This document shows, one piece after another, positions 1-10,545 of a DNA stretch of 64,000 nucleotides; within the stretch, counting starts at the first letter, position 1, and each line of letters begins with the position of its first letter. Below the pieces are notes generated by a model. The model was not told where the DNA came from, made no database searches, and saw only the letters and a list, made by a program, of their open reading frames with translations. Made by a program: the position numbers and the translations under genes. Origin of the DNA: Hyperoodon ampullatus (Eukaryota; Chordata; Mammalia; Artiodactyla; Ziphiidae); contig OX457070.1 in the NCBI GenBank assembly GCA_949752795.1, positions 31,322,788-31,386,787 of the forward strand, read 5' to 3'.

Positions 1-352
1 TCTTTCTCAGCAGGGCTGTGATAAAGGAAAAGGAGTTGGCCTCTCTTAGCACGAGAGAGCTTTTGCTCTCTGCTGTGATTAAGGAAGCTATGCTTCTTGA
101 GACAGTGATTTTGTTTTCATTGTTTCTCTCTTATTGAGGACCCCCTGTGCTGAGGTATTTTGAATTAAATAGCTGGGTCCTGAAGATGTTAATTACTGTA
201 ATTTATTGGAGAACTTCATATCAGGAGTTGGTTTCCTTTGAAATACACATTGTCTCTCTTATGTATTAAGCAATGGTGATCCTAATGCCGTCAGTTGTGA
301 TTGTGGCTATGGGGTTGGTTAGGGTCCTGAGGAACTCTCCAGAGCATGTAGG
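1..352. other. Unique noncoding sequence
   Basis: I recognise no repeat family, exon or RNA gene here. The segment ends in the left copy of the target-site duplication of the SINE that follows (341-352). Confidence 0.5.
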
Positions 353-565
353 TTTTTTTTTTTTTTTTTTCTGCTGTACGCGGGCCTCTCACTGTTGTGG
401 CCTCTCCCGTTGCGGAGCACAGGCTCCAGACACGCAGGCTCAGTGGCCATGGCTCACGGGCCCAGCCGCTCCGCGGCATGTGGGATCTTCCCGGACCGGG
501 GTACGAACCCGTGTCCCCTGCATCGGCAGGCGGACTCTCAACCACTGCGCCACCAGGGAAGCCCC
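353..565 (-). mobile_element. CHR-1 SINE
   Basis: A tRNA-derived retroposon in reverse orientation: it opens with a T run (the tail) and closes with ccaccagggaagcccc, the reverse of the tRNA-like head. The body is the typical cetacean CHR-1 sequence. It is flanked by an imperfect target-site duplication, agagcatgtaggttt at 341 and agaacatgtagttt at 566, so both ends look complete. Open frames in both directions across it are by-products of its GC-rich body. Confidence 0.93.
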
Positions 566-1427
566 AGAACATGTAGTTTTTTAACTCTAATTGCAGGTTC
601 TGTGGCTTGGCCTCTGCTATATGTTTGTAGCAGAGGCTAGCTATGAATTTGCTATTTCAACAACAGCTCAGGGAGGCAATATTAGGGGTTGGCCTTTGGG
701 CATAGACTGTGTAGGTTAAATAAATCTCTGCTGCCAACTTACTGTCTCTATGATTTTAACCTCTCCAAGTTTTGTGTTCTCATTTGTGAAATAGGAAAAT
801 AAAAAGGTCCACAATAGCTTATCTGAAACCTTTGGGGCTAGCGAGATGTATTTTAGAATTCAGATTCTTTCATATCTTAGAAAAGTATACTAGTACATAT
901 GCCGTATTTTACAGTAAACCCCCCAGCAAGGGCACAATCTGTGTGGTATCCTGTAACCTATTAATATATCTGGGGCAACAAGTGTGGCTATTGATATTAA
1001 ATAAAGATTAGGAATAGGCTTACAGCAGTTAAAATTCAGGTCAGATTTTATTGCCAAGTGAGTTGGTGACAAACTTATGACAAAATGAGATCGTTTTCAG
1101 GGCTTTTGGATTTTGGAACTGTAGATACGAATAGTGAATCTGTACTTACTCATAAAGTTATTTTTCTTCCATAAGGTGTGTGTCAAGTACGTATCAAAGT
1201 GGCTTCTATAACACCGGCTGCCCCATAAATGTTAGCTAGGATAGGGATTCTCATCCCCTCACAGAGCCCACATCCTTACTGTTAGCTTGTCTCTGAGTAT
1301 TCTGGCTGGTCATTTTGTCCCTGAGTCAGCCTGTAAAAATGTGTCATCTCCAAGTGTATCCAGATGAGAAGACTTTTACCAGCTTTGTCTCTTAAGACGG
1401 TTCTCTTGTTCCACTAGTTCTAGAGAT
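566..1427. other. Unique noncoding sequence
   Basis: AT-rich sequence with no repeat, splice-flanked open frame or RNA gene that I recognise. Confidence 0.45.
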
Positions 1428-1640
1428 GAGCACTGTCCTACTGAACTTTCTGTAATGATGGAAGTGTCCTCTATCTGTGCCATCCAGTATGGTAGCCATT
1501 AGCCATGGATGACTACTGAACACTTGAAATGTGGCCAGTGTGATTGGGAAACTGAATTTTAAATTTTATTTAATTTAAAGTAATTAATTAAACTTAAAAG
1601 AGCCCGAGGGGGTAGTGTCACCACATACATATGGGTCAGT
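1428..1640 (+). mobile_element. Nonautonomous hAT-like DNA transposon (MER3-like)
   Basis: The sequence starts near gagcactgtcctactgaac and contains tggtagccattagccat, cacttgaaatgtggccagtg and an AT-rich core around 1556-1600. These match my memory of a mammal-wide Charlie-derived element. The right end is not clear, so the boundary is approximate, and the exact family name is from memory. Confidence 0.6.
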
Positions 1641-1713
1641 GTAATTCTACAGAGACCTGGGCATGGATTTCAACGCTGAGGGGATGTTCTCCTCTCTAGG
1701 TGCAGAATTCTTT

Positions 1714-1918
1714 TTTTTTTTTTTTTGCTGTACGCGGGCCTCTCACTGTTGTGGCCTCTCCCATTGCGGAGCACAGGCTCCGGACGCACAGGCTCAACGG
1801 CCATGGCTCACAGGCCCAGCCGCTCCGCAGCATGTGGGATCTTCCCAGACTGGGGTACGAACCCGTGTACCCTGCATCGGCAGGCAGACTCTCAACCACT
1901 AAGCCACCAGGGAAGCCC
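1714..1918 (-). mobile_element. CHR-1 SINE
   Basis: Reverse-oriented CHR-1: T-run tail at the left, head (ccaccagggaagccc) at the right. It lies between two exact copies of taggtgcagaattcttt at 1697-1713 and 1919-1935, an unambiguous target-site duplication. The undiverged duplication suggests a fairly recent insertion. Confidence 0.95.
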
Positions 1919-1959
1919 TAGGTGCAGAATTCTTTATTCTCAAGCTGCTGAAGCTGGTA

Positions 1960-2450
1960 AGAAACTACTCATTCATGTATTTATTTACCAGGTATTTTAT
2001 GAGTGTCTGCTATTGATCAAACTCTTTTAGGCACTGGGGATACAGGACCAGGTTTTTGTTTGTTTGTTTGTTTTTTGGCTGCACTGCACGGTATGTGGGA
2101 TCTTAGTTCCGAGACCTGGGATCAAATCCATACCCCTGCAGTGGAAGTACAGAATCTTAACCACTGGACCGCCAGGGAAGTCCCCAGAACCAGGCTTTTA
2201 CACTCAAGGAGGGCACACACACTCAAAGCATACATTTGTGAGGATATGTAAGCAGACATCTCAAACATAAACACACAGTGATGAATCCGGGGATAGAGAT
2301 TTTGGATTGCTGTGGGAGCACAGAAGCAGGACACACAACCAGGTGAGGGTTCAGAGAACTTTCTTGAGAAGGAACTGCCTGGTTTCTTGTACAAGTAGTA
2401 GAAGTTAGCCAAGGGCAGTGGGCTAAGGCAAAGAAGGAATTACAGGTGAG
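1960..2450 (-). repeat. Ancient L2-type repeat, split by a CHR-2 SINE
   Basis: Sequence such as ttaggcactggggatacagg before the SINE and ttctt gagaaggaactgcc after it matches a mammal-wide L2-type repeat that reads here as its reverse strand. The copy is interrupted at about 2056-2185. It is strongly diverged, so ends and family are approximate. Confidence 0.5.
2056..2185 (-). mobile_element. CHR-2-type SINE, 5' part
   Basis: It begins with a TTTG-rich tail and runs through ggatcttagttccgagacctggg to ccaccgcc-like head sequence ending gccagggaagtcccc. The wording of the head (ggacttccctggcggtccag on the other strand) is CHR-2 rather than CHR-1. Imperfect flanking copies of aggaccagg (2044) and agaaccagg (2186) look like a decayed target-site duplication. 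Confidence 0.8.
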
Positions 2451-3259
2451 CCTGAGAAAAGACGTGGAAATGAAAACAGCGTGGGGTCATGGCCAGTTAC
2501 CAGCTGTTGATGTGGCTGGAAGGGCTGAGGCTGGGGTGCAGGGGTGGATGGTGGTCAGCACCCGGTATGGTTCGGAGCTCCTGGAGACAATACTTAGAGC
2601 AAGGATTCCCTCTTTCACTGTTTCAGCCAGCATTTAATCAGGAAGACGGAATCCACTCTAGACATTTCGAGATGGAAGAAGTTTCATGTGGGGAATCGGT
2701 GGCCTCTATACTGATTGGACTCTGGGAACAAAGGTCAGGCCACTGTCAAGAAGTCAGAAGTTAGGGATTTGATGGGAGCTGCCCCTTATTATCTCGGCTG
2801 CCTGTGGCATTGAACCCACGGGCAAAATCCACATCTGTCATCCGCTCTCTTCCAATTCCTATTTGCCTGCTGAAGCTGGAGAGTAATGCTTTTCTTTCTC
2901 TTTTGCCTCCAAATCTCATGTCAAGTTCTCTCAATGGCGGGGTTTAGCAAGGAAATCTGTGAACTGTAGTTCCCAAGCTTTCCACTCTAGAAGTATAGGG
3001 AAGGGCTTGGAAGAGCCAGACGGCACCGAGGAATAACAAATAGTATAAGGTACAGCCATTTTCTTAAGTGTCTCAAACTAGTAATGTTGCCTACAGGTAA
3101 GGTGATCACAGAATTTATCCAATCCAGGTCACTTCTGAAAATAAAGGGGCTCTGGAATTTATTAATAGATATTAGATGATACACAGAAATGTAATCTGTG
3201 ACTGTCCCAGGTAAATGGAAATGAATGGTCACCCTAGATTAGGGCATCATTAAGAAATG
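2451..3259. other. Unique noncoding sequence
   Basis: No repeat family or gene recognised. Short open frames are present on both strands but none has domain or splice support. Confidence 0.45.
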
Positions 3260-3301
3260 TAATATATATATATATATATAATACATATATATTATTATTA
3301 T
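3260..3301. repeat. (TA)n microsatellite with TTA ending
   Basis: An alternating TA run interrupted once by a C, followed by short TTA repeats at the right edge. Confidence 0.95.
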
Positions 3302-3319
3302 TTTGTAAGTGGAAATATA

Positions 3320-3455
3320 GAAGAGGCAACAAGGGAAAATGTGGATAACTGTTGAATCTGAGCGACAAGTACATGGAATTTCATTATACTATTTTGTCTG
3401 CTTTTGTGTGGGTTTGAAATTTTCATAATAAATTTAAATAAGGAAAGAAAGTACC
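3320..3455 (+). repeat. Possible old L1 3' end
   Basis: The stretch containing ttcattatactattttgtc and gaaattttcataataaattt followed by A-rich sequence resembles the 3' end of old mammalian L1 copies. No target-site duplication is visible. Identification rests on a remembered consensus. Confidence 0.4.
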
Positions 3456-4407
3456 TAAAATTGAGATTTTAATTGATTTATATATACATATTATATACAT
3501 ATGTGTGTGTTGTGTACAACTGTTAATACAACCTTTTCAGATAATGATGATGTTTTAAAAATATATGTATCACGTGGTCTTTAAGGACCCTTGAGAATAA
3601 AGTTTTGTCACCAGAAAGGGGAAAGGGCTTTGGGTCGGGGCTTGGGGCTGTTGAACACTACACCTGAATTCTGTTTCAAGTTGGTCAGTAGGTCTTTAGG
3701 GTGGTCTTGGTAAATTAGTCCAGAAACTATTGATAGAATGGCAATAGAATGAGCCTCTGAGATGATTTAGCATCATCTCTGGCATCTGCAAAGTGGTCAG
3801 TAAAAACTTGTTCAGTCAACGAAGTAAGAATCCTGCTGTGTTCTTCCTTTGCAGGAAGCGAGTTTAAACTCAGATGACAGCTGGCAAAGCGGGGAGAAGT
3901 CTGGAAAGATAGCTATCTAGATGTCAGGGACCATGGCTGTGTTTTGGAACATGAAGAGATTGATTGCATCATGCTCACTTGATTTTTGTAGTTTATCCAG
4001 TTAAGCTCTTAACTCTCTGCTTTTGAAAAAATAAATTTATGATGAGTGCAGTGGAGCCCTGGCTATCGTTTCTCCAGCCTGGAAGCAGATGTGCATTTGG
4101 AACATGCTGGTCTGGGGGATCCACCAACTATCCAAAGGAACTGAATGTGAAGTGAGCAGGGAATGTTGGCTCCCCCTCTCAATGACGCTTTGTGATCTAA
4201 GAGGTGTTTTTCCGTTTTCAACAATGTGCTGCAGAACGGTCTGTAACAGTCTGTTGCAATTTTCTCCCCAAATCTCTCACGTTTCTGCCAATAGTGAATT
4301 AGACTGTCATTAGTTTCACAGATGTGCTTTGATCCCTTCACGGCTTGTCTCCTGGTGGGGAGACATCTGAACCATTAATGTGGATTTTCTAAACCTGGAG
4401 AATAAAG
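3456..4407. other. Unique noncoding sequence, AT-rich at left
   Basis: The left part has TA/TG-rich sequence near 3480-3515. The rest, including open frames on both strands at 4063-4341, shows no family or domain that I recognise. Confidence 0.45.
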
Positions 4408-4585
4408 CCCAGCACAGTGCAATGAATGTGGATGAGGAGCCTGGAGCCCTGGGCATCAGAGTCACATCCCTGTTGCTAATTAACTGTGTCATCTTGGGTG
4501 AGGCATTGAACTTCCCATTGTCTCAGTCCTCTGATCTATTAAATGAGAGCATTGGGTGGATCCCTCAGTCACTTTCAGATCCTCT
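4408..4585 (+). repeat. MIR SINE
   Basis: An ancient tRNA-derived mammal-wide SINE in forward orientation. Landmarks are ggagccctgggcatcagagtc, the core aactgtgtcatcttgggtg, and tctcagtcctctgatctatt in place of the consensus ctcagtttcctcatctgtaa. Confidence 0.7.
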
Positions 4586-4829
4586 GAGAGCGAATGGGAA
4601 AACTCTTCGGGTTCAGAGAGATGCTCTCTTGCTGTTGGGATTTGGCTTTCTGAATTTGCATCCACAGTGCTCTCCCAGGATACCGTTGATCCTATCTAGT
4701 TACTAGCTCACTACTCTCAGTATGCTGCCTGTTAAAGGGTTCAAGAGTTGTCTGGGTTTGATGAGGTATCTTTTCTGGCATCTCTGTCGTTCAAAGACTA
4801 AATTGTTTAACAGAGGGAAACAGGGTAAA

Positions 4830-5045
4830 GAATCATACATTTCAGAGCTGATAAAGCTCCTAGCAATCTCTACGGATTTCTAGTCTAACTCCCTTCATTT
4901 GTAGATTAGGAGCCCAAAGCCCAGAGAGGGTAAATCACTTTCCCAAGGCTACGTACATTGTCAGAGTTGGACCTAACTCCAGTTTGTCTGCCTCTGGGCC
5001 ATAATCCCAGCTCTCAGGCTGTCAGCAGCTCAGATCCTGGTCAAT
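4830..5045 (-). repeat. MIR-like SINE
   Basis: In reverse orientation: cccttcatttgtagattagg, cccagagagggtaaatcact and ttcccaaggctacgtac correspond to the MIR core read backwards. The copy is well diverged. Confidence 0.6.
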
Positions 5046-5154
5046 GGAAAGATCCTTGGTGATTTTAATTTCACTATAGACCAGTACAAGATTTTGATAG
5101 CAATATCATGATATGTTGAGCTGGAGTGCATGTGCTTCTTCAGGCTCAGGAAAA

Positions 5155-5300
5155 GGTGTAGCAGTGGATTTAGAAGCTCTGGGGGAAAATTCTGGCTTCA
5201 CTGTGTGCAAAATCAAGCAACTCACTCACTCGTATGAGCCTTGGTCTCTTCATCTGTAAAATGGAGATGGTAATGATACCTTCATTGCTGACCTCTCAGG
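5155..5300 (+). repeat. MIR SINE, 3' part
   Basis: Contains the core-like caagcaactcactcactcg and the diagnostic tcttcatctgtaaaatggag at about 5248. It ends shortly before the CHR SINE at 5374. Confidence 0.7.
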
Positions 5301-5373
5301 CCTCTCAGGCAGAGCTCCTGTAGATGCTGTGACAACTCTGGCAACTAAATAGAGTATATAAAAGATAATCACA

Positions 5374-5648
5374 GGGCTTCCCTGGTGGTGCAGTGGTTGA
5401 GAGTCTGCCTGCCAATGCAGGGGACACGGGTTTGAGCCCTGGTCTGGGAAGGTCCCACATGCCGCGGAGCAACTAAGCCCGTGAGCCACAGCTACTGAGC
5501 CTGCACATCTGGAGCCTGTGCTCCGCAACGAGAGGCCTGCGTACCGCGATGAAGAGTGGCCCCTGCTCGCCGCAACTGAAGAAAGCCCACGCAGAGAAAC
5601 GAAGACCCAACGCAGCCAGAAATAAATAAATAAATTTATTTTAAAAAA
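5374..5648 (+). mobile_element. Long CHR-1-type SINE with extended tail
   Basis: Forward SINE with the head gggcttccctggtggtgcag and a CHR-1 body. After the usual end (gcctgcgtaccgcg) it continues with gatgaagagtggcccctgc and gacccaacgcagccag, then an (AAAT)n tail. It is bracketed by exact 13-bp duplications, aaagataatcaca, at 5361-5373 and 5649-5661. The extra tail distinguishes it from the short CHR-1 copies in the window. Confidence 0.95.
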
Positions 5649-5661
5649 AAAGATAATCACA

Positions 5662-6282
5662 AATTATAGCAAACACCTGTGGGGCATGTTTGACCTGTCA
5701 GGTGTTAATTAGACACTTCAGGTACATTTGCTCTTTCAGTCCTGAAACAATTCCACTGTCAAGTTTGACAAATGGGGAACTGGACTTAAAACAGCCGAGA
5801 TTGTTCAGCTGATGAAAGCAGGTGCTGGGGTTCACTGAAGGCAGCCCAGAGCATGTACCTGAACAGCACACTACAGTGACTTATCTTGAGCTTTCAGTGG
5901 CCCTGCAAAACCAGCGACCATCTCCGTGACTTCTCCGTGCCCTGTTCTGATCAATGTTGGAAGAAATCCTTGTATGGCCGGTTGCCAGTCCAGACAACAC
6001 GTTGCATGGTGGGTGATGAGCATGGCACTTTTCTCCTCAGGACCGGGGAGTGGGGTGGGGGGTGACTGCTTTGGGAAATGATGATTGTTGAGACCAGTTC
6101 CAAACCACTCACACCCTCCAGCCACCTCCGGGAAGGCTGCTTATGACCTCAGTAAGATGATCGGTACCTCTCACGTAGAGCCAGACACACTTGAAAAAGA
6201 GAAGCCAAATCATGACTTTTCTGTTCTCCAGGACCTGTGGAAAACACCTATAGGATCAGTTCTCAGGCAGAGGTGGGCATAT
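5662..6282. other. Unique noncoding sequence
   Basis: No repeat or gene recognised between the SINE duplication and the TATC microsatellite. Confidence 0.45.
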
Positions 6283-6432
6283 CTGTGAATCTATCTATCT
6301 ATCAATCCATCTATCTGCAATTATCTACATATCTCTCTATTATCTATGTATGTATGTATGTATCTATAATTATCTGTTTCTCTCTATTATCCATGTATAT
6401 ATGTATGCATGTATGTATGTATGTATCTATCA
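6283..6432. repeat. Compound TATC / GTAT tetranucleotide microsatellite
   Basis: About 150 bp of imperfect ctat, tatc and gtat units, in two similar blocks (6283-6365 and 6366-6432) that both pass from ctat to gtat. This suggests internal duplication of the array. Confidence 0.93.
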
Positions 6433-6819
6433 ACCTTGTTCTAAGCACTTTTGAATAGAACACTTAAGGGCCTCATTTCAAAGCTTTTGATTTCCAGTTG
6501 TTCCCTCCTGACCCACCTATTTAGGCACCAAGGAGTCTTTGAAGTACCTGTCTTAATGAGATGATGGGGAAAGAGGAGAGAATTCACAGTTGGCCACTGC
6601 TAGGGCAGTTGTGAGTTGAGCCGGAGTGAGGGACAGGTCGTCACCTCCAGGAGGGGAACTTGCTTCTGACACTCCCCCCTTTGTACACATCTTGGAAGGC
6701 CAGGAGAAACATGCAAAGAAAATGGACTTCTTTGGGCAAATATCCCCAAGCCTAAAATTTGTTTTAATGAACATTTGGACACATGAGAGAGAAAGCATCT
6801 GAAGTATTTGTATATGACA
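6433..6819. other. Unique noncoding sequence
   Basis: No feature recognised. Confidence 0.45.
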
Positions 6820-6905
6820 AATAAACATATGTGTACATATACATCTGTATATGTGCACATATATGTATGCACACATGCGTACATACACGCACATACATGT
6901 ACCGG
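6820..6905. repeat. Imperfect TG/CA/TA dinucleotide repeat
   Basis: Alternating purine-pyrimidine sequence with repeated acatat, gtatat and acacgc units. It is degraded, with no long pure run. Confidence 0.8.
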
Positions 6906-7334
6906 ACATGCATGGTCATGTTTTATCTTTATTTGATTAAAATATTTTAAAATATTAACATATACTGATTATTTTCTAATTACAAAAAGAATACATACTT
7001 GAGGAATACAGAATGCCCATAGAAAAAAATCATCCCTTCATCTCAAAGTAGCCACTGTCAAGATTTAGAGATATGCTTCAATCTCTCCTGTTTTTAAATC
7101 AAAGCAAAGCATGTACATAATTTTAAAAATCAAGTAGTCATACAAGACTTATGATAAAAAGCAGCAGATCCCCCCTCTAGGCCTATCATCAAGTCAGGTT
7201 TTCCAGAGGAAACTGCTTTCAACTGTTTTAGCTGTCACTGCTGGTATTTATTACCATATTCGTAAATGATATTTTATGTGCTATTTTTGATTTACCAAAT
7301 GTAGACATTACCTGTTGACTTCTTACTAGGTAGG
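6906..7334. repeat. Possible old interspersed repeat, class uncertain
   Basis: The phrases aaagtagccactgtcaagat and the AT-rich flanks resemble the 3' region of old L1 copies in reverse orientation. Similarity is weak and no end is visible, so this could also be unique sequence. Confidence 0.3.
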
Positions 7335-8160
7335 GATTTAGGTCTCTCACAGCCCCTCTGCCCTTTCACACACACTCACACATGCTCACACTTCCTCTCC
7401 CACCAGTACCTTTTATTATAAATCAAAATTCATATATAAATACAAAAATCCTGACTTCAATTCCAGTGTGTATGTGGGGACTTCCCTATATTACCAAGCA
7501 AGTCTTCACCACCAGCTGCATGTCCTACAATTCAACTCAGTTCTATGTACCTGGAGATAGTGTCAGATTCCACAAGTTAAGGGCTCAGTCTTAGAACACT
7601 GCTTCCCTCCCTCCCCCAACACCCAACACTTCAGAAACCAGTCGTGAGTCCAGGTTGTTACTTGTGCTTCTGAGCAACTGCCTATAAATCAGAGGTTCCC
7701 ATGACCCCCTCCCTGGGTTCAATTAATTTGCTAGAGTGGCTGACAGAACTCAGAGAAACATTTACTCACTAGATTACAAATTTATTATAAAAGGGCAGAA
7801 CCCAGGAACAGACAGATAGAAGAGATGCATAGGGAAGGTATGGGGAAGGGATACGGAGCATCCATGCCCTCTCCCAGCACCTCCATGTGTCCGCCAACTC
7901 AGAAGCTCTTGGAACCTATCCTTCTGGGTTTTTATGGAGGCTACATTATGTGAACATGATTGATTAAATCATTAGCCAGTGGTGATTGAACACAATCTCC
8001 AGCCCCTTTTCTCTCCCTGGAGCTCAGGGGATGGGACTGAAAGTTGCAACCCTCTAATCACAAGGTTGGTTCCTCAGGCAACCAGCCTTCATCCTTAGGT
8101 TGCCCAGGGCTTTCCAAAGCCACCACATTAACACAACAACATACCTTTATCAATCCTTTT
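7335..8160 (-). mobile_element. Solo LTR of an old endogenous retrovirus
   Basis: On the reverse strand the region contains tgagcccttaacttgtggaa, ctgacactatctccaggtac and ggaacctctgatttatagg, a combination I remember from an ERVL- or MaLR-type mammalian LTR. A polyadenylation-like aataaa lies on the reverse strand near 7790. No retroviral coding sequence flanks it, so it appears to be a solo LTR. The exact family and boundaries are uncertain. Confidence 0.6.
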
Positions 8161-9200
8161 CTTCACTTAGAACATTCCTATGGTTTTAGGAGCTCTGTGC
8201 CAGAAATGGAAATGAAGACCAAATATATATTTCTTATTATAAATCACAATATCACAAACACAAATTTATATAGAATTTAAAACACATTTATTTATTTAAC
8301 TTTACTTTAATATTTTATTTTTAATTTAGTTAAGTTAAATTTAAAATAAATAAAACTTATAAATCAACATTGTATATCACAGCAATGTTTACGTTATTTG
8401 ACCATGTAAGCAGTCTATACCACTAAACTATAAAGTGTACAGTTTCCTGGAATTAATACTTATTTCAAACACATCAGGTGACGGATCAGTTCCACTTTTC
8501 CTTCCCTGGAGACATAAATCCTCAGGTGTTCTGTCCTTCTGCTACGCTCCAGGCTGGTGGCTCCCTAGGCCTCGCCCTGAGAATCCCCTTGACTTTTCTC
8601 CTGTGTTGGATCCTCTGCTTCCTGAATCTGCTCTCTTTTTCTTTTGTGATTTTCTATCTGGTTTTTGTGGCCTGTATCTTCTAGACGCTTCCTAAGAAAG
8701 GACGCATGAAAGGAAATAGTTGAGACTATGTTATCAGCCTGCGTCTAGTCTGGAGACTGAAACCACATCAGTAATTCAAACAGGGCAAGTTTAATAGTGA
8801 GAATGATTAACAAGTAAAAGATAAGAGAGGACTCTAAAGAATGTAGGAATAGCAAATGTAGGGAGTAGCTACTACCTCTAGGGCTGAACTGAGCACCCAA
8901 AGGAGGAACAAACTGGGAAGGGTATCCCCTTCCCCAAGGCTGAGATTCAGAGCTCACTGGAGAGACTGTGGCTTGGCTTCTGGTGACAGAAAAGCTTACG
9001 GGGTGCCATGGGCTGCAGTCGGTATCCATTGGGATGCTATCCATTAGGATGCTGAGAAGATTTGCTGAAGGGCAAGTGACAGTGGGTCTTCTGCATGCTC
9101 CTGGAAGCTTTGTCATCGAATGAAGACAATGCACACTGGGCACAAGAGAAGCCCCTTCATTTGCTACCTGGCAATGTCTCTCTAGCACCCTTTATTGATG
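8161..9200. other. Unique noncoding sequence with an AT-rich inverted patch
   Basis: At 8283-8365 there is an AT-rich, partly self-complementary stretch (tttatttatttaacttta, later aagttaaatttaaaataaa). The rest shows nothing recognised. A minus-strand frame at 8745-9188 has no known domain. Confidence 0.45.
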
Positions 9201-10230
9201 AAGCCTAACTGAGTGGGTGTTGAAGGAAAAATGTTTCAGCGTTCATCTCCATTATCGCAAAGTAGGGCAAAGAAGGGTGGGTTTGGAGCTGAGAGGCAAT
9301 AAATTGATAACTGGTACATTTTGCTTGCTTGCAAGTATCTGCAATCATTCTCCCTCAGAAATGCTTTATTGTCTCCACTTCTAGTATCATGATTGGAAAA
9401 TCTACTGCCATGCTCCGTCCTAATTCCCCCTCCCCTGCTCTTGCCCAAGAAATATTTTACTATCTTTTCTTGTCCTTAATGTTAGTTCATGATGATATGA
9501 TTTAATGTGGGTCTATTTTCACCTATTTTAAACACTCACTGGGCTCCTTCCATATAGGAATTCATGATCTTTTGGTCTGATAATTTTCCCTTTGTTATTT
9601 ATTTAATAATTTCTTCCTTTCATTTTCTCTGTTCTCTCCTTCTGTTGCTTCTATTATTTTACTGTTAGGAATCCTGACCCAATTGTCTAATTTTCTTGGC
9701 TTTCCTCTTCCATTTTTCACCTTTTTTTCCTACTTTCTGAGATTCTTCAAATGTATCTTCCACCACTCTTACTGGATTTTAAAATTTTCTGCTATTATTT
9801 TTTATTTTTAAGTGCTTGTGTTTATTCTCTGATTGTTCCTTTTTTTTTTTTTTTTTTTTTTTTGCGGTACGCGGGCCTCTCACCATTGCGGCCCCTACCG
9901 TTGCGGAGCACAGGCTCCAGACGCGCAGGCTCAGCGGCCATGACTCACGGGCCCAGCTCCACGGCATGTGGGATCTTCCCGGACCGGGGCATGAACCCGT
10001 GTCCCCTCCGTCGGCAGGCGGACTCCCAACCACTGCGCCACCAGGGAAGCCCTGATTATTCCTTTTTATAGCTTCTTGTTTTACATAGGGATGCAACATA
10101 ACTCATTTCTCTGAGGATATCAATTATGGTCCTTGTTTTCAGTTTTCTCCTGCCCCTTATATTGTTCCCGTTATTCGGTTTGTTCATTTTTATTCTGTTT
10201 TTCATTTTAGAGACTTTTCTTAAGCATATT
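9201..10230 (-). repeat. Old L1-like 3' region, split by a CHR-1 SINE
   Basis: Pyrimidine-rich sequence such as ttctctgattgttccttttt and, after the SINE, ctctgaggatatcaattatgg matches my memory of old L1 (L1M-type) sequence read in reverse. The left boundary is vague. Confidence 0.45.
9845..10051 (-). mobile_element. CHR-1 SINE
   Basis: Reverse CHR-1 with a T-run tail of about 20. It is flanked by ctgattgttcctttt (9829-9843) and ctgattattcctttt (10052-10066), a duplication with one mismatch. The body lacks a few bases relative to the other copies (cccagctccacggcatg), a small internal deletion. Confidence 0.94.
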
Positions 10231-10239
10231 AATATAAAA

Positions 10240-10545
10240 AATTAATAAACAGAAACCTCAGTTAAATAGAGTTGGGAGACTAGCAGGGGGCACTCTCACA
10301 CCCTGCCACAATAGCAGAACCCAACGGGAGGAAGAAAGACGTGTTCTTTCCTGGCAAAGACTCAGCCAATGAAAAGGCATAGACTCTATGTTTACTATAG
10401 CCCTCCTCACTTCGTTCTCCTGTCTATAAAAGCAGTCTCCTTCCATTGCTGTTAGGGGACTTGTGCATGGCTTGCCAGGTTGCAGACCCTGAATTGCAAT
10501 TCTCTACTGATATTTCATCTGGCAGTCTATTTGTTTCAAGTCAAC
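10240..10545 (+). mobile_element. LTR-like fragment with CAAT and TATA boxes
   Basis: The order cagccaatgaaaag (near 10363), then tctataaaagca (near 10422), then ggcttgccaggttgcagacc and tcatctggcagtctatttg resembles the U3-R-U5 of an ERV1-type mammalian LTR. It probably ends at the tcaagtcaaca near 10545. The left end is not resolved. No internal retroviral sequence is seen. Confidence 0.55.

Noticed and set aside
273..584. 103-codon plus-strand frame
   Set aside because: SINE-derived; the same peptide pattern recurs at each reverse CHR-1 copy.
5250..5660. 136-codon minus-strand frame
   Set aside because: Almost all of it is the reverse strand of the CHR SINE at 5374-5648.
6283..6432. CRISPR-like regular array
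   Set aside because: Units are four bases long without spacers; it is a microsatellite in a mammalian genome.
8745..9188. 147-codon minus-strand frame
   Set aside because: No domain recognised; no supporting splice sites seen.
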